The notes under the pieces were generated by a model. That model worked only from the letters and a program-made list of their open reading frames with translations. It was not told the DNA's origin and made no database searches. Below are positions 27,931-37,132 of a stretch of 64,000 nucleotides of DNA, in pieces (within the stretch, counting starts at the first letter, position 1; the number at the start of each line of letters is the position of its first letter). The DNA lies in the NCBI RefSeq assembly GCF_016123485.1, contig NZ_JADCKQ010000006.1, positions 1 to 64,000 on the forward strand. The letters are read 5' to 3'. A program made the translations under genes and the position numbers. The stretch is from Halocynthiibacter styelae (lineage in GTDB: Bacteria > Pseudomonadota > Alphaproteobacteria > Rhodobacterales > Rhodobacteraceae).

Positions 27931-28209
27931 ATGTTAACCTGGATGGCATGGACATGGCCCACCGGCCTGTTTTTCATCGGCGTTTTCACCGCCATGGCAA
28001 TCATCACTGTGATCGAAATCAAAAAGCCCGGCACCAGCGCCCGTAAAGGCGCATTGGGCCTTGTGACAACACGCGGTGATCGTCTGTTTCTCAGCCTGAT
28101 GGGCAGTGCCTGGATCTTTCTGGCCTGGCTTGGGATCGTTGGCACTCCCCTGTGGATCCCGTTGGGACTGGCGCTGATCTGGGGCACTTTCTGTTTCCTC
28201 AAAGTCTGA
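27931..28209 (+). CDS. glpU: Small membrane protein GlpU (DUF2160 family)
   Basis: A 92-residue protein with two or three membrane helices (about 3-24, 47-66 and 68-88) and a short basic loop between them. It matches the DUF2160 protein found in glycerol importer operons. It is needed as part of the rhizobial glpSTPQUV set by position, but its precise job is unknown; a role in complex assembly is inferred. The start at 27931 has GGGGAGAG about ten bases upstream and follows glpQ directly. Confidence 0.85.
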   Translation: MLTWMAWTWPTGLFFIGVFTAMAIITVIEIKKPGTSARKGALGLVTTRGDRLFLSLMGSAWIFLAWLGIVGTPLWIPLGLALIWGTFCFLKV

Positions 28210-28221
28210 CCTTATAAACAC

Positions 28222-28252
28222 CTGCGCCAGCGCGAACCAACCGCTGGCGCAG
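28222..28252. terminator. Strong stem-loop at the end of the glycerol importer operon
   Basis: CTGCGCCAGCG (28222-28232) and CGCTGGCGCAG (28242-28252) form an 11-bp perfect stem with a nine-base loop, directly after glpU. No T-run follows, so it may act as a transcript-end stabiliser or a Rho-assisted end. Confidence 0.6.
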
Positions 28253-28339
28253 AAACACGCACCACCCGCGCATTGTCGTTTGAAACAAAGCGTCGCGCAC
28301 CCGATCTCCGGCAAAACCAGCCATGCGACGGAGACCCCA

Positions 28340-28912
28340 ATGACCACAGCAACACATTCCGACAGCCCCGAACGCTACGCCCTGCCCCTGCGTATCCTGC
28401 ATTGGCTTATGGCTGCAGGGTTTATCTTTATGTGGGCCTGCGGCTATGCCATGACAAAACTTGTGCCTGAAGACGGTGCCTGGGAAGAAACCCTGTTCGC
28501 GCTGCATATTTCTGTCGGCGTTACCCTGGTTGCCTTTCTGGCGGCGCGTTTTGTCATCCGCCTGCGTACAAATCACCCTGAACAACCAGACGATATGCCA
28601 GTGGTCGAACGCAAGCTGGCCCATGTCGGGCATATCATGCTGTATCTTGTACCTGCGCTGGTTCTTGCCGCAGGCTGGGCCGAGGTTGATCTGGGCGGGC
28701 ATGGCGTGAAATGGTTCGGCGTGGCCATGCCAGAACTTTTCCCGGCTTCCCTGCTGCCCGGTGTAGCGGAACCCGAAGAACTGGCCGAAGCGGCCCATGT
28801 CTGGCTTGCTTACGGGATGCTTGCGCTTGTCGTTGGGCACATCCTGGCCGTTGTGAAACACAAAGTCATCGACGGGCATAATCTGCTGCCGCGTATATCC
28901 CTGAAAAAATAA
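28340..28912 (+). CDS. Cytochrome b561 family protein
   Basis: A four-helix membrane cytochrome of 190 residues. Histidines suited to bind two b haems lie in the helices: RILHWLMAAG, FALHISVGV, KLAHVGHIM and EAAHVWLAYGMLALVVGH. Bacterial b561 proteins transfer electrons between quinones and partners, for example superoxide oxidation by CybB; which applies here is unknown. I start at the ATG at 28340, preceded by GGAG at seven bases, rather than 20 codons earlier. It stands alone between the glycerol and ugp operons, with hairpins on both sides. Confidence 0.88.
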   Translation: MTTATHSDSPERYALPLRILHWLMAAGFIFMWACGYAMTKLVPEDGAWEETLFALHISVGVTLVAFLAARFVIRLRTNHPEQPDDMPVVERKLAHVGHIMLYLVPALVLAAGWAEVDLGGHGVKWFGVAMPELFPASLLPGVAEPEELAEAAHVWLAYGMLALVVGHILAVVKHKVIDGHNLLPRISLKK

Positions 28913-28919
28913 GCACCTG

Positions 28920-28945
28920 GCGGCCATCACCCCACTGGTGGCCGC
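28920..28945 (+). terminator. Stem-loop after the cytochrome b561 gene
   Basis: GCGGCCA (28920-28926) pairs with TGGCCGC (28939-28945), eight bases past the stop codon. There is no T-run, and the Pho box begins at its last base, so its strength as a terminator is uncertain. Confidence 0.5.
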
Positions 28946-28973
28946 TGTTACACAACTGTCATGCACCCGTCAC
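28945..28973 (+). promoter_or_regulatory. Pho box upstream of ugpB
   Basis: Three heptamers, CTGTTAC (28945), CTGTCAT (28956) and CCGTCAC (28967), repeat every 11 bp. This matches the PhoB binding pattern of CTGTCAT-like direct repeats. It lies about 75 bp upstream of ugpB, so phosphate starvation should induce the ugp operon. Confidence 0.85.
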
Positions 28974-29049
28974 GATAGCGTTAACATCCCCAGGTAGATC
29001 ACCCCCGTTCAGGGCCGCACGCCCGCCATCTACATTTGGGGATACTCCA

Positions 29050-30351
29050 ATGCTTGCACGCACAACTCTTTTGGCAACCGCAACCGTTTTCTGTGGTTCC
29101 GTTGCTTTCGCTGAAACTGAAATCACCTGGTGGCACGCCATGGGCGGTCAGCTGGGCGAAACTGTAAATCAGATCGCTGCTGATTTTAACGCGTCCCAGG
29201 ACGATGTGACCATCACACCAATCTATAAGGGTTCTTATGAAGAAACCCTGACCGCTGGCATCGCCGCCTTCCGTGCCGGCGAACAGCCAAACATCCTGCA
29301 GGTGTTTGATGCAGGCGCTGCCACCGTAATCGCAGCCCAGGGCGCGACCATCCCGGTTGCTGATCTGCTGGCCGAAAACGGCGGCTTCGACATCAATGAC
29401 TACATCCCAGGTGTGCGTTATTTCTACGCCGATTCCGATGGCAAGATGATCGGCATGCCGTTCAACTCTTCCACCCCGATCATGTATTACAACACGCAGG
29501 CCCTCGAAGCGGCTGGCGTTACTGCGCCAAAAACCTGGGAAGAATTCCAGTCCGTGACAGCCCCTGCCCTGAAAGAGGCTGGCTATGAGCCACTGTCACA
29601 ATCCCACCTGCCATGGATTTTCACTGAAAACTTCATGTCCCGCCACAACCTGCCCTTCGCAACCAACAACAACGGTTATGATGGTCTCGACACACAGATC
29701 CTTGTGAACAATGAAGCGATCCGCGATCACTTCACTGCTGCAAAATCCTGGATCGATGACGGCCTGATGGGCTACTACGGTTCCAACTGGTCCGACAATG
29801 CCAAGCCGTTTGAAGAAGGCCGCACAGCGATGTGGCTGGGATCTTCCGGTTCTTTCGGTGGCCTGATGCAGAAAGCGGATTTCGAATTTTCCGCAACCTA
29901 CCTGCCATATTGGGAAGCTGTAACAACCGAGCCAACCCAGACCTTCATCGGTGGCGCATCCCTGTTCGCGATGTCCGGTCAGTCCAATGAAGAAAACGCC
30001 GCGACTGCTGCATTCTTCAACTACCTGACCTCTGAGGAAGTTCAGTACATGTGGCACCGTGAAACAGGTTATGTGCCTGTGACCCAGGCCGCATATGAAC
30101 TGGCACAAACCGACGGTCACTATGATCGCTTCCCGGCCGCAAAAATCGGTGTGGAACAGCTGTCCCTCGCGTCCGGTGACAACACCCGCGGTTATCGCAT
30201 GGGTTTCTACGTTCAGATCCGTGACGTGATGAACCGCGAATATGGCCGCATCTTCTCTGGTGAAACATCCGTGGAAGACGCGTTCAACACAATCGAGACC
30301 GAAGCTAATGAACTTCTGTCCCGCTTCGCACGCACACAAGGCGCCGGTTAA
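29050..30351 (+). CDS. ugpB: sn-Glycerol-3-phosphate ABC importer, binding protein
   Basis: Periplasmic solute-binding protein of 433 residues. The Sec signal peptide ends near SVAFA-E (about residue 23). The sequence ITWWHAMGGQLGETVNQIAADFN at the mature N-terminus is characteristic of UgpB, which binds sn-glycerol-3-phosphate and glycerophosphodiesters. First gene of ugpBAEC, under a Pho box. A stem-loop after the gene separates it from ugpA and probably gives an excess of binding protein. Confidence 0.95.
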   Translation: MLARTTLLATATVFCGSVAFAETEITWWHAMGGQLGETVNQIAADFNASQDDVTITPIYKGSYEETLTAGIAAFRAGEQPNILQVFDAGAATVIAAQGATIPVADLLAENGGFDINDYIPGVRYFYADSDGKMIGMPFNSSTPIMYYNTQALEAAGVTAPKTWEEFQSVTAPALKEAGYEPLSQSHLPWIFTENFMSRHNLPFATNNNGYDGLDTQILVNNEAIRDHFTAAKSWIDDGLMGYYGSNWSDNAKPFEEGRTAMWLGSSGSFGGLMQKADFEFSATYLPYWEAVTTEPTQTFIGGASLFAMSGQSNEENAATAAFFNYLTSEEVQYMWHRETGYVPVTQAAYELAQTDGHYDRFPAAKIGVEQLSLASGDNTRGYRMGFYVQIRDVMNREYGRIFSGETSVEDAFNTIETEANELLSRFARTQGAG

Positions 30352-30370
30352 CCCCACCGCCTGACACGTG

Positions 30371-30400
30371 CCGGGGGCCCTTTGCGGGGCCTCCGGTTTT
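30371..30400 (+). terminator. Intra-operon stem-loop after ugpB
   Basis: CCGGGGGCCC (30371-30380) pairs with GGGGCCTCCGG (30386-30396), followed by TTTT. As after glpV, it probably acts as an attenuator between the binding-protein gene and the permease genes. Confidence 0.7.
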
Positions 30401-30431
30401 ATTCTGACGACACCTTCGAGAAGCCCTGCCC

Positions 30432-31313
30432 ATGAAACGCGCCGGATTTGCGCAGCCCTGGCTGCCTATGCTGTTGCTGCTGCCCCAGCTGACCATCATT
30501 GTAATTTTCTTCTACTGGCCCGCGCTTGAGGCCGTGCGTTCTTCTTTCTACCTTGAAGACCCGTTTGGGTTCGGGTCCAGTTTTGTCGGTCTGGAAAACT
30601 ACCAGATCCTGCTGGAAAGCCGCGAATACCGCCGGGTTGCCCTGTTCACGCTGTTTTTCACCCTTTGCGTCACTTTCTTTTCCCTCGCCATCGCTCTGCT
30701 GCTGGCGGTAAAGGCCGATAAAGTACTGCGCGGCGCAACCAGCTATAAGACGCTGCTGATGTGGGTCTATGCGATTGCCCCACCGGTGGCCGGGCTGATG
30801 GGCGCGATGCTGGTCAATCATTCCAACGGCATGATCACCCATCTGTTCGGGGCCGCCGGGTATGAATTCCGCAATGGTCTGAACTATAGCGACACGGCCT
30901 TCACCATGATCCTGGTTGCGATCTGGAAGCAAATCCCGGTGAATTTCATCTTCTTCCTGTCCGGCCTGCAATCCATCCCGGTTTCCCTGCGCGAAGCGGC
31001 AAAGATCGACAATAAATCCGGCACATCCCGGTTCTGGACGATCACGTTTCCGCTGCTCGCCCCCACCGGGTTCTTCCTGCTGATCACCAATATCACCTAC
31101 GCGCTGTTTGACACATTCGGCATCATCGACGTGGTGATTAAGGGCGAACCGGGGAACAACCCACTGACGCTTGTTTACAAAGTCTACGTCGACGGATTCC
31201 GCGGCAATGACCTTGGCGGATCAAGCGCGCAATCGGTGGTTTTGATGGTTCTGGTCCTGGCCCTGACCGTGTTCCAGTTCCGCCTGATCGAAAAACGCAT
31301 TCACTACACCTGA
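30432..31313 (+). CDS. ugpA: sn-Glycerol-3-phosphate ABC importer, permease UgpA
   Basis: First permease subunit, 293 residues with six predicted membrane helices. The EAA loop (PVSLREAAKIDNKSGTSRFWTITFPLL) docks on UgpC. It follows ugpB by 80 bp across the attenuator hairpin and precedes ugpE by ten bases. Confidence 0.94.
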   Translation: MKRAGFAQPWLPMLLLLPQLTIIVIFFYWPALEAVRSSFYLEDPFGFGSSFVGLENYQILLESREYRRVALFTLFFTLCVTFFSLAIALLLAVKADKVLRGATSYKTLLMWVYAIAPPVAGLMGAMLVNHSNGMITHLFGAAGYEFRNGLNYSDTAFTMILVAIWKQIPVNFIFFLSGLQSIPVSLREAAKIDNKSGTSRFWTITFPLLAPTGFFLLITNITYALFDTFGIIDVVIKGEPGNNPLTLVYKVYVDGFRGNDLGGSSAQSVVLMVLVLALTVFQFRLIEKRIHYT

Positions 31314-31323
31314 GGCGCTGAAA

Positions 31324-32220
31324 ATGACAAAAACAGAGACTAACAGAGGGCAAAGCGCCCCACGTAAGCGCCGATTCAAGCTGGAACATCTGCTGGACCA
31401 CAGCATTCTGATCCTGGGATCACTGTTCATGCTGGTGCCGGTTTATCTGATCATCGCAACGTCCAGCTTTGATCGCATCACTGTGGCGCGCAAAGGGCTG
31501 CAATATACGTTTTCCGACCAGATGGCAGAAAACTTTCACATGGCGATGTTTGAAAGCACAAGCTTCACCGGCACGGTGGATGGGTTCACCATGCTGATGA
31601 ACTCTCTGATCCTGGGCATGGGCTTTGCCATCGGCAAAATCGCGATTTCCATGATGGCGGCCTATGCGATTGTGTATTTCCGCCTGCGGTTCGCAACTTT
31701 TGCTTTCTGGCTGATTTTCACGACACTTTTGCTGCCGCTTGAGGTGCGCATTCTGCCAACCTACGAAATCGTGCAGGGCCTGGGCATGATCAACACCTAT
31801 TCAGGCCTGATCATCCCGCTGATCGCCTCTGCCACGGGCACGTTTTTCTTCCGCCAGTTCTTTCGATCTGTGCCCGAAGAACTGGTCGAAGCCGCGCGAA
31901 TTGACGGCGCAGGGCCGGTGAAGTTCTTCATCGATATTCTGGTACCTCTGTCCAAAACCATGATCGCCGCGATCTTTATCATCATGTTTGTCGTCGGCTG
32001 GAACCAATACCTCTGGCCAACGCTGATCACCACCGATGAAGGGCTGTTTACCCTCGTGCGTGGGATCAAACAGATCATGCTGGTGATCGCCGACAACAAT
32101 AAAATTCCGGAATTTGGCGTGGCAATGGCGCTGGCGATTATCGCCATGCTGCCGCCCGTGCTGATCGTTCTCTTCTTCCAGTCCTGGTTCGTAAAGGGCC
32201 TTGTGGAATCCGACAAATAA
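31324..32220 (+). CDS. ugpE: sn-Glycerol-3-phosphate ABC importer, permease UgpE
   Basis: Second permease subunit, 298 residues. A basic N-terminal tail of about 25 residues precedes six helices; the EAA loop is EELVEAARIDGAGPVKFFIDILVP. GAGGCG lies seven bases before the start. Twelve bases separate it from ugpC. Confidence 0.94.
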   Translation: MTKTETNRGQSAPRKRRFKLEHLLDHSILILGSLFMLVPVYLIIATSSFDRITVARKGLQYTFSDQMAENFHMAMFESTSFTGTVDGFTMLMNSLILGMGFAIGKIAISMMAAYAIVYFRLRFATFAFWLIFTTLLLPLEVRILPTYEIVQGLGMINTYSGLIIPLIASATGTFFFRQFFRSVPEELVEAARIDGAGPVKFFIDILVPLSKTMIAAIFIIMFVVGWNQYLWPTLITTDEGLFTLVRGIKQIMLVIADNNKIPEFGVAMALAIIAMLPPVLIVLFFQSWFVKGLVESDK

Positions 32221-32232
32221 GGAGCCGGTAAA

Positions 32233-33282
32233 ATGGCAAATGTATCCGTCAAAGACGTTGAAAAAATCTACCCGAACGGGTTTCACGCGATCAAAGGGGC
32301 AAACCTGGAAATTGAACCGGGCGAATTCATCGTGCTGGTCGGGCCGTCCGGCTGCGGGAAATCGACCCTATTACGGACGATTGCGGGCCTGGAAGAGGCA
32401 TCTTCCGGTGAAATCAGCATCGGGGATCGCGTGGTCAATGATATCGACCCCGCCGATCGCAACATCGCGATGGTGTTCCAGAACTACGCACTTTACCCGC
32501 ATATGACCGTGTACAAAAACATGGCCTATGGCCTGAAGAACCGCAAACTGCCGAATGATCAGATTGATACGCAGGTGCAAAAAGCGGCACTAATGCTGGG
32601 ACTTTCGGAACATCTGGACCGTAAACCAAGTCAGCTGTCCGGCGGTCAGCGCCAACGCGTTGCCATGGGCCGTGCGATTGTGCGTTCGCCCGATCTGTTT
32701 CTCTTTGACGAACCCCTGTCCAATCTGGATGCCAAACTGCGCAGCCAGATGCGCATCGAAATCCGCAAACTGCAGCGTGAACTTGGCGTGACCTCGATCT
32801 ATGTGACCCATGATCAGGTGGAAGCCATGACCATGGCAGATCGGATTGTTGTACTGAACGGTGGCAAGATCGAACAGATCGGCACACCGGCTGAAATCTA
32901 CAACAGCCCGGCCAGCGTCTTTGTTGCCTCTTTCATGGGCGCCCCCCCCATGAACCTGATGGATGCTGTTGCCGATGGGAACAGCATTGCGCTGCCCGGC
33001 GGCGCATTGCCCCTGAATCATGAAGTACACGGCCCGGTCACCATCGGTATCCGTCCTGAGAAAGCCGTGATCACTGACCAGGCCAATGGGGCGACACTAC
33101 CGTTCACCCATGATTTCACCGAAGAACTTGGCGCGATCCGGCTGGTGCATGGGCATCTTGGGGATACACCTTTTGTCGTGCATCGCCACGACGACGCACC
33201 ACTGCCTGATGGACCTTTATTCGTCTCTGTTGCAGGGGAAAATGTGAATGTCTTTGATCAGGCAACAGGCCAGAAGCGATGA
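32233..33282 (+). CDS. ugpC: sn-Glycerol-3-phosphate ABC importer, ATPase UgpC
   Basis: The single ATPase of the importer, working as a homodimer: Walker [10 protein letters not shown], signature LSGGQRQR, Walker B LFDEP and switch histidine in VTHDQVEA are all canonical, in contrast to the GlpS/GlpT pair. 349 residues, with a C-terminal regulatory TOBE domain. Strong AAGGAG ribosome binding site. It overlaps the phosphoesterase gene by four bases. Confidence 0.95.
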   Translation: MANVSVKDVEKIYPNGFHAIKGANLEIEPGEFIVLVGPSGCGKSTLLRTIAGLEEASSGEISIGDRVVNDIDPADRNIAMVFQNYALYPHMTVYKNMAYGLKNRKLPNDQIDTQVQKAALMLGLSEHLDRKPSQLSGGQRQRVAMGRAIVRSPDLFLFDEPLSNLDAKLRSQMRIEIRKLQRELGVTSIYVTHDQVEAMTMADRIVVLNGGKIEQIGTPAEIYNSPASVFVASFMGAPPMNLMDAVADGNSIALPGGALPLNHEVHGPVTIGIRPEKAVITDQANGATLPFTHDFTEELGAIRLVHGHLGDTPFVVHRHDDAPLPDGPLFVSVAGENVNVFDQATGQKR

Positions 33283-34283
33283 AATTGTTCGAAACGGCAA
33301 GCTGCACCGCCCTGCCCGCGGTGCCTGCTGAGCTGCATGACCGGATCCTGGCGGCACCCCGCAATTCAGAAACACACCGTGAACTGATGGAACAGATGGA
33401 GGCCATGCATCTGCTGGAAGAACGCTGGCCCTCTGCCGCCAGCCCCCTGCCCGCAGAATTCACTGTGGCCGCCTGGAACCTGGAACGCTGCCTTGATCCG
33501 GAAGGTTCTACCGCGCTGCTGAAGCAACACAAACCCGACATCATCCTGCTGTCTGAAATGGACGCTGGCATGGCCCGCACCGCCCAGCGCAACACAACGG
33601 CCGATCTCGCCCGGGAAATGGGGATGGGCTATGCTTACGGCGTGGAATTCCATGAAATGGATCTGGGCGGCGAAACCGAGCGTGAATTCTGCAAAGATGA
33701 TTACAACGCCTTTGGCTGGCACGGGAATGCGCTGCTGTCGCGCACGAAGCCCCTGAAGACCGCACTGGTGCGGCTGGATGATCATGGCCACTGGTTTTGC
33801 CCGGAAACCTCCGATGATCCAGCACAACCCCGCGTCGGCGGGCGCATGGCAGTCATGGCGGTAATACCGACCAGAGGCGGCGACATCTGCGCCATTTCCA
33901 CCCATCTGGAAAGCGCCACAGATGCCCCACACCGACAAAGCCAAATGGATCGCCTGATCGCGGCGGCTGACGCTTTCGCGCCCGGCCTTCCGGTGATCAT
34001 TGGCGGCGATCTGAACACCGGTAACCACCTGCCCAACGCAGACTGGCAGCTTGAAACGCTTTTTGACAGCGCAAAACGCCAGGGGTTTTCCTGGGGTAAC
34101 AACCTAGAAGGCATGACCACCCGCAAAAGCCGCATCACCCGCTGGCCGACCCGCGCCATGAAGCTGGATTGGTTTGCCTGCCGGGGCCTGAAAGAACACG
34201 GTGCAGACATCATCCCCGCGCTTGACCTGACAAAGACGCCCCTGTCGGATCATGAACTTATTGTCGGGCAGTTCAGTATCTGA
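33279..34283 (+). CDS. Endonuclease/exonuclease/phosphatase-fold phosphoesterase in the ugp operon
   Basis: A cytoplasmic protein of 334 residues with no signal peptide. From about residue 62 it has the EEP fold (DNase I/sphingomyelinase type): NLER, SEMDAG with the metal-binding Glu, STHLES, GGDLNT, LDWF and the C-terminal catalytic SDHE. The first 60 residues are family-specific. It is translationally coupled to ugpC, in the slot where other bacteria carry the phosphodiesterase ugpQ. I therefore infer that it hydrolyses imported glycerophosphodiesters or a related phosphoester; nuclease activity cannot be excluded. Confidence 0.82.
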   Translation: MKLFETASCTALPAVPAELHDRILAAPRNSETHRELMEQMEAMHLLEERWPSAASPLPAEFTVAAWNLERCLDPEGSTALLKQHKPDIILLSEMDAGMARTAQRNTTADLAREMGMGYAYGVEFHEMDLGGETEREFCKDDYNAFGWHGNALLSRTKPLKTALVRLDDHGHWFCPETSDDPAQPRVGGRMAVMAVIPTRGGDICAISTHLESATDAPHRQSQMDRLIAAADAFAPGLPVIIGGDLNTGNHLPNADWQLETLFDSAKRQGFSWGNNLEGMTTRKSRITRWPTRAMKLDWFACRGLKEHGADIIPALDLTKTPLSDHELIVGQFSI

Positions 34284-34424
34284 ACGAAAAATCGGATCAA
34301 ACCTCTTCTCAATCCGGCACAACGGGTTGCCCGGACCGCAGGCAACCCATAATGTGCAGCTATTGTCTGGTAAAACATTGCAACAACAGCGCCGGACAGC
34401 AGTGAACCGTGAAGAGGAACAGGT

Positions 34425-35435
34425 TTGGGCGTTCTTGGAACATATCGTTTGCGCGTACGGCGCAGGCGCTTTCTTTTACGGGCGATCCGAAAACGCCGGG
34501 AATTGCGTGCTGTCGCAAAGCGCACAAAGACGATCAAACGCAATGATATTCTGCTTTTCTCTACTCTGCGCAACGAACGGTTTCGCCTTCCCTATTTCCT
34601 GAAATACTATCGGGATATGGGCGTTCAGCATTTTCTGTTTGTTGACAACAACAGCACTGATGGGTCGCTTGAATATCTTGCGAAACAGGACGATGTGTCT
34701 GTCTGGACAACAAAGCACAGTTACAAGAATTCAAGGTTTGGCGTTGACTGGCTGACATGGCTGCAGATGCGCTATGCACATGATCACTGGGCTCTGACTG
34801 TAGATGTTGATGAATTCCTGGTCTTCCCCTTCTGTGACACCCGTTCTTTACGGGCATTGACCGACTGGCTGGATGCATCTGATGTCACCAGCTTTGGCGC
34901 GATGCTGCTGGACATGTATCCCAAGGGGCCGCTTGACCATTTTCATTACACCGAAGGTCAGAACCCGTTTGAAATTGCGTCCTGGTTCGACAGCGGCAAC
35001 TACACGCTTTCACTAAACCCCATGTATGACAACTTGTGGATCCAGGGCGGGCCCCGTGCCCGTCAGTTCTTCACCGACACACCGGAACAAGCGCCCGCAC
35101 TGAACAAAATCCCGCTGGTACGCTGGAACCGCAGATATGCTTATGTCAGCTCTACGCATGCTCTGCTGCCGCGAGGACTGAACAAAGTCTATGATCAGAC
35201 TGGCGGGGAAAAGGCCTCTGGTTGTCTGCTACACGCAAAATTCCTCGAAGGCTTTGCAGAAAAGGCCGCGGAAGAACTTGTCCGGAAACAGCATTACGCC
35301 GGCAGCCGTGAATATATCTCTTATGCAAGCGGGGATGGTACAGAGCCGGACTTCTGGTGCAAATGGTCTGAACGCTACATCAACTGGCGACAACTGGAAA
35401 TGCTTGGGCTTATGTCGAAAGGGAACTGGGCATGA
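34425..35435 (+). CDS. Family 2-type glycosyltransferase
   Basis: A 336-residue glycosyltransferase of the GT-A Glyco_tranf_2_4 type. A very basic N-terminal stretch (residues 8-40) is followed by LLFSTLRNERFRLPYFLKYYRDMGVQHFLFVDNNSTDGS and the DxD-like DVDEF. The first in-frame ATG lies well inside the domain, so initiation must be at a non-ATG codon; the TTG at 34425 has AGAGGA five bases upstream and lies just after an in-frame stop. It overlaps the next gene by four bases. Probable role: a step in a surface glycan. The 141 bp upstream hold its promoter; no clear box is visible. Confidence 0.8.
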   Translation: MGVLGTYRLRVRRRRFLLRAIRKRRELRAVAKRTKTIKRNDILLFSTLRNERFRLPYFLKYYRDMGVQHFLFVDNNSTDGSLEYLAKQDDVSVWTTKHSYKNSRFGVDWLTWLQMRYAHDHWALTVDVDEFLVFPFCDTRSLRALTDWLDASDVTSFGAMLLDMYPKGPLDHFHYTEGQNPFEIASWFDSGNYTLSLNPMYDNLWIQGGPRARQFFTDTPEQAPALNKIPLVRWNRRYAYVSSTHALLPRGLNKVYDQTGGEKASGCLLHAKFLEGFAEKAAEELVRKQHYAGSREYISYASGDGTEPDFWCKWSERYINWRQLEMLGLMSKGNWA

Positions 35436-37132
35436 GTACTGGCATCGTGATGCTTGCGCATACGGCTTTCAACCGGGCGGCTCAGGTCGCGCGGCACTGG
35501 TCGGAAAAGGGCTGCCCCGTTGTTATCCATGTTGACAATCGCGTACCTGAGAATGCCTTTCTGAAATTCACAAAAGCACTGTCTGACCTTTCCAATGTGA
35601 AATTCTGCGCCCGTCACGCCTGCGAATGGGGGACCTGGGGCATGGTTGCGGCCACACAAAGTGCATCTGAAATGATGTTGGCTGAGTTCCGCGAGGTTGA
35701 TCATGTTCTGCTGACTTCCGGATCATGCCTGCCACTTCGGCCCGTACAGGAACTTGAAAGCTTTCTGAAACGCCATCCGGATACAGATTTCATCGAATCC
35801 GCGACCACCGAAGACGTTCCCTGGACTGTCGGAGGTCTTGATCAGGAACGATTTACACTGCGGTTCCCCTTTTCCTGGAAAAAGCACCGCTGGCTGTTTG
35901 ACCGGTACGTCCGGCTGCAACGTCGCGTTGGCTTCAGACGTAAGACCCCAAACGATCTGACGCCCCATATGGGATCACAGTGGTGGTGCCTGACCCGGCA
36001 TACGCTCGACGCGATCCTGAACAGTCCGGACCGGGCGGAACATGATGCCTATTTCCGTAAAGTATGGATCCCTGATGAAAGCTATTTTCAGACCCTGGCG
36101 CGCGTCTATGCCCGCAAAATCCGAAGCCAGTCCCTGACGCTTGCGCAGTTTGATTATCAGGGAAAACCTTACATCTTTTATGACGACCACCTGCCACTTC
36201 TGAAACGATCCAATTGCTTTATTGCCCGCAAAATCTGGCCAGCCTCCAACACGCTTTACAATACCTTCCTGCGCAAACAGAGTAAGGGAAATTCAGATGT
36301 GGAACCCAATCCGGGTCGCATCGCCCGCCTGTTCAGCAATGCAACAGAACGTCGTATCCGGGGCCGTGCCGGTTTGTATATGCAAAGCCGTTTTCCCAGA
36401 AACACCTGGGACCACCACCTGACGTCTGCACCTTATTCCGTTTTCGAAGGCTTCGGGGACGTCTTTGAAAACTTCGATTCATGGCTTGGTAAAGCCACCG
36501 GGGCGAACGTCCATGGCCACCTGTTTGATCGGGACCGCGTTCAGTTTGCAGGCGATCAGGATTGTTTTTGTGGCGCCATGTCAGGCAATGCAGCCATTCG
36601 GGACTATAACCCGGAAGGTTTTCTTTCCAGCCTGATCTGGAATACCCGCGGGGAACGGCAATGCTTCCAGTTCGGACCTGCTGACAATCAGAAAATCAGC
36701 AAGCAACTGGCCACCGATCCGAACGCCCGGATATCGGTTATTTCCGGTGCCTGGATCATTCCCCTGTTTAAGTCAGGGCGAAGCTTTGGTCAGATCCGTA
36801 CAGAAGCGGCCCGGCTGCAAAAAACTGAAAGCAAACATCTGGATATTTTGCGCGCAAGCTGGGTGAAGGCGCAGGTCCGGATCTGGACGCTGGCGGATTT
36901 CATGGAAGCACCGGTTGAGAACCTGCAAAGCATCGTCGACGAAATGGGCGCGCATCTGCCCCATAAACCCGTCCCTGCTATTAAAGTGACCGAATTGCCC
37001 GGATTTCGGGAGTTTCTGCAAGACCTGCGCGATCAGGGAATGCACCCCTGGCTGACCGGTGACTTCCAGGCACCGACGGCCCCAGGCAAGCCCACACCCC
37101 GTGAACCTCGTTCCTATATGGCAGGCAAATGA
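35432..37132 (+). CDS. Core-2/I-branching-like glycosyltransferase with C-terminal DUF5927-type domain
   Basis: A 566-residue protein. Residues 1 to about 280 resemble GT14 beta-1,6-N-acetylglucosaminyltransferases (IVMLAHTAFNRAAQVARHW, VHVDNR-like VIHVDNRVP, LTSGSCLPLRP). The remaining half fits the DUF5927-type region often attached to these bacterial enzymes; its job is unknown. It is coupled by four-base overlaps to the glycosyltransferase before and the sulfotransferase after. The set of three looks like a cassette for building and sulfating a branched surface polysaccharide. Confidence 0.8.
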   Translation: MSTGIVMLAHTAFNRAAQVARHWSEKGCPVVIHVDNRVPENAFLKFTKALSDLSNVKFCARHACEWGTWGMVAATQSASEMMLAEFREVDHVLLTSGSCLPLRPVQELESFLKRHPDTDFIESATTEDVPWTVGGLDQERFTLRFPFSWKKHRWLFDRYVRLQRRVGFRRKTPNDLTPHMGSQWWCLTRHTLDAILNSPDRAEHDAYFRKVWIPDESYFQTLARVYARKIRSQSLTLAQFDYQGKPYIFYDDHLPLLKRSNCFIARKIWPASNTLYNTFLRKQSKGNSDVEPNPGRIARLFSNATERRIRGRAGLYMQSRFPRNTWDHHLTSAPYSVFEGFGDVFENFDSWLGKATGANVHGHLFDRDRVQFAGDQDCFCGAMSGNAAIRDYNPEGFLSSLIWNTRGERQCFQFGPADNQKISKQLATDPNARISVISGAWIIPLFKSGRSFGQIRTEAARLQKTESKHLDILRASWVKAQVRIWTLADFMEAPVENLQSIVDEMGAHLPHKPVPAIKVTELPGFREFLQDLRDQGMHPWLTGDFQAPTAPGKPTPREPRSYMAGK

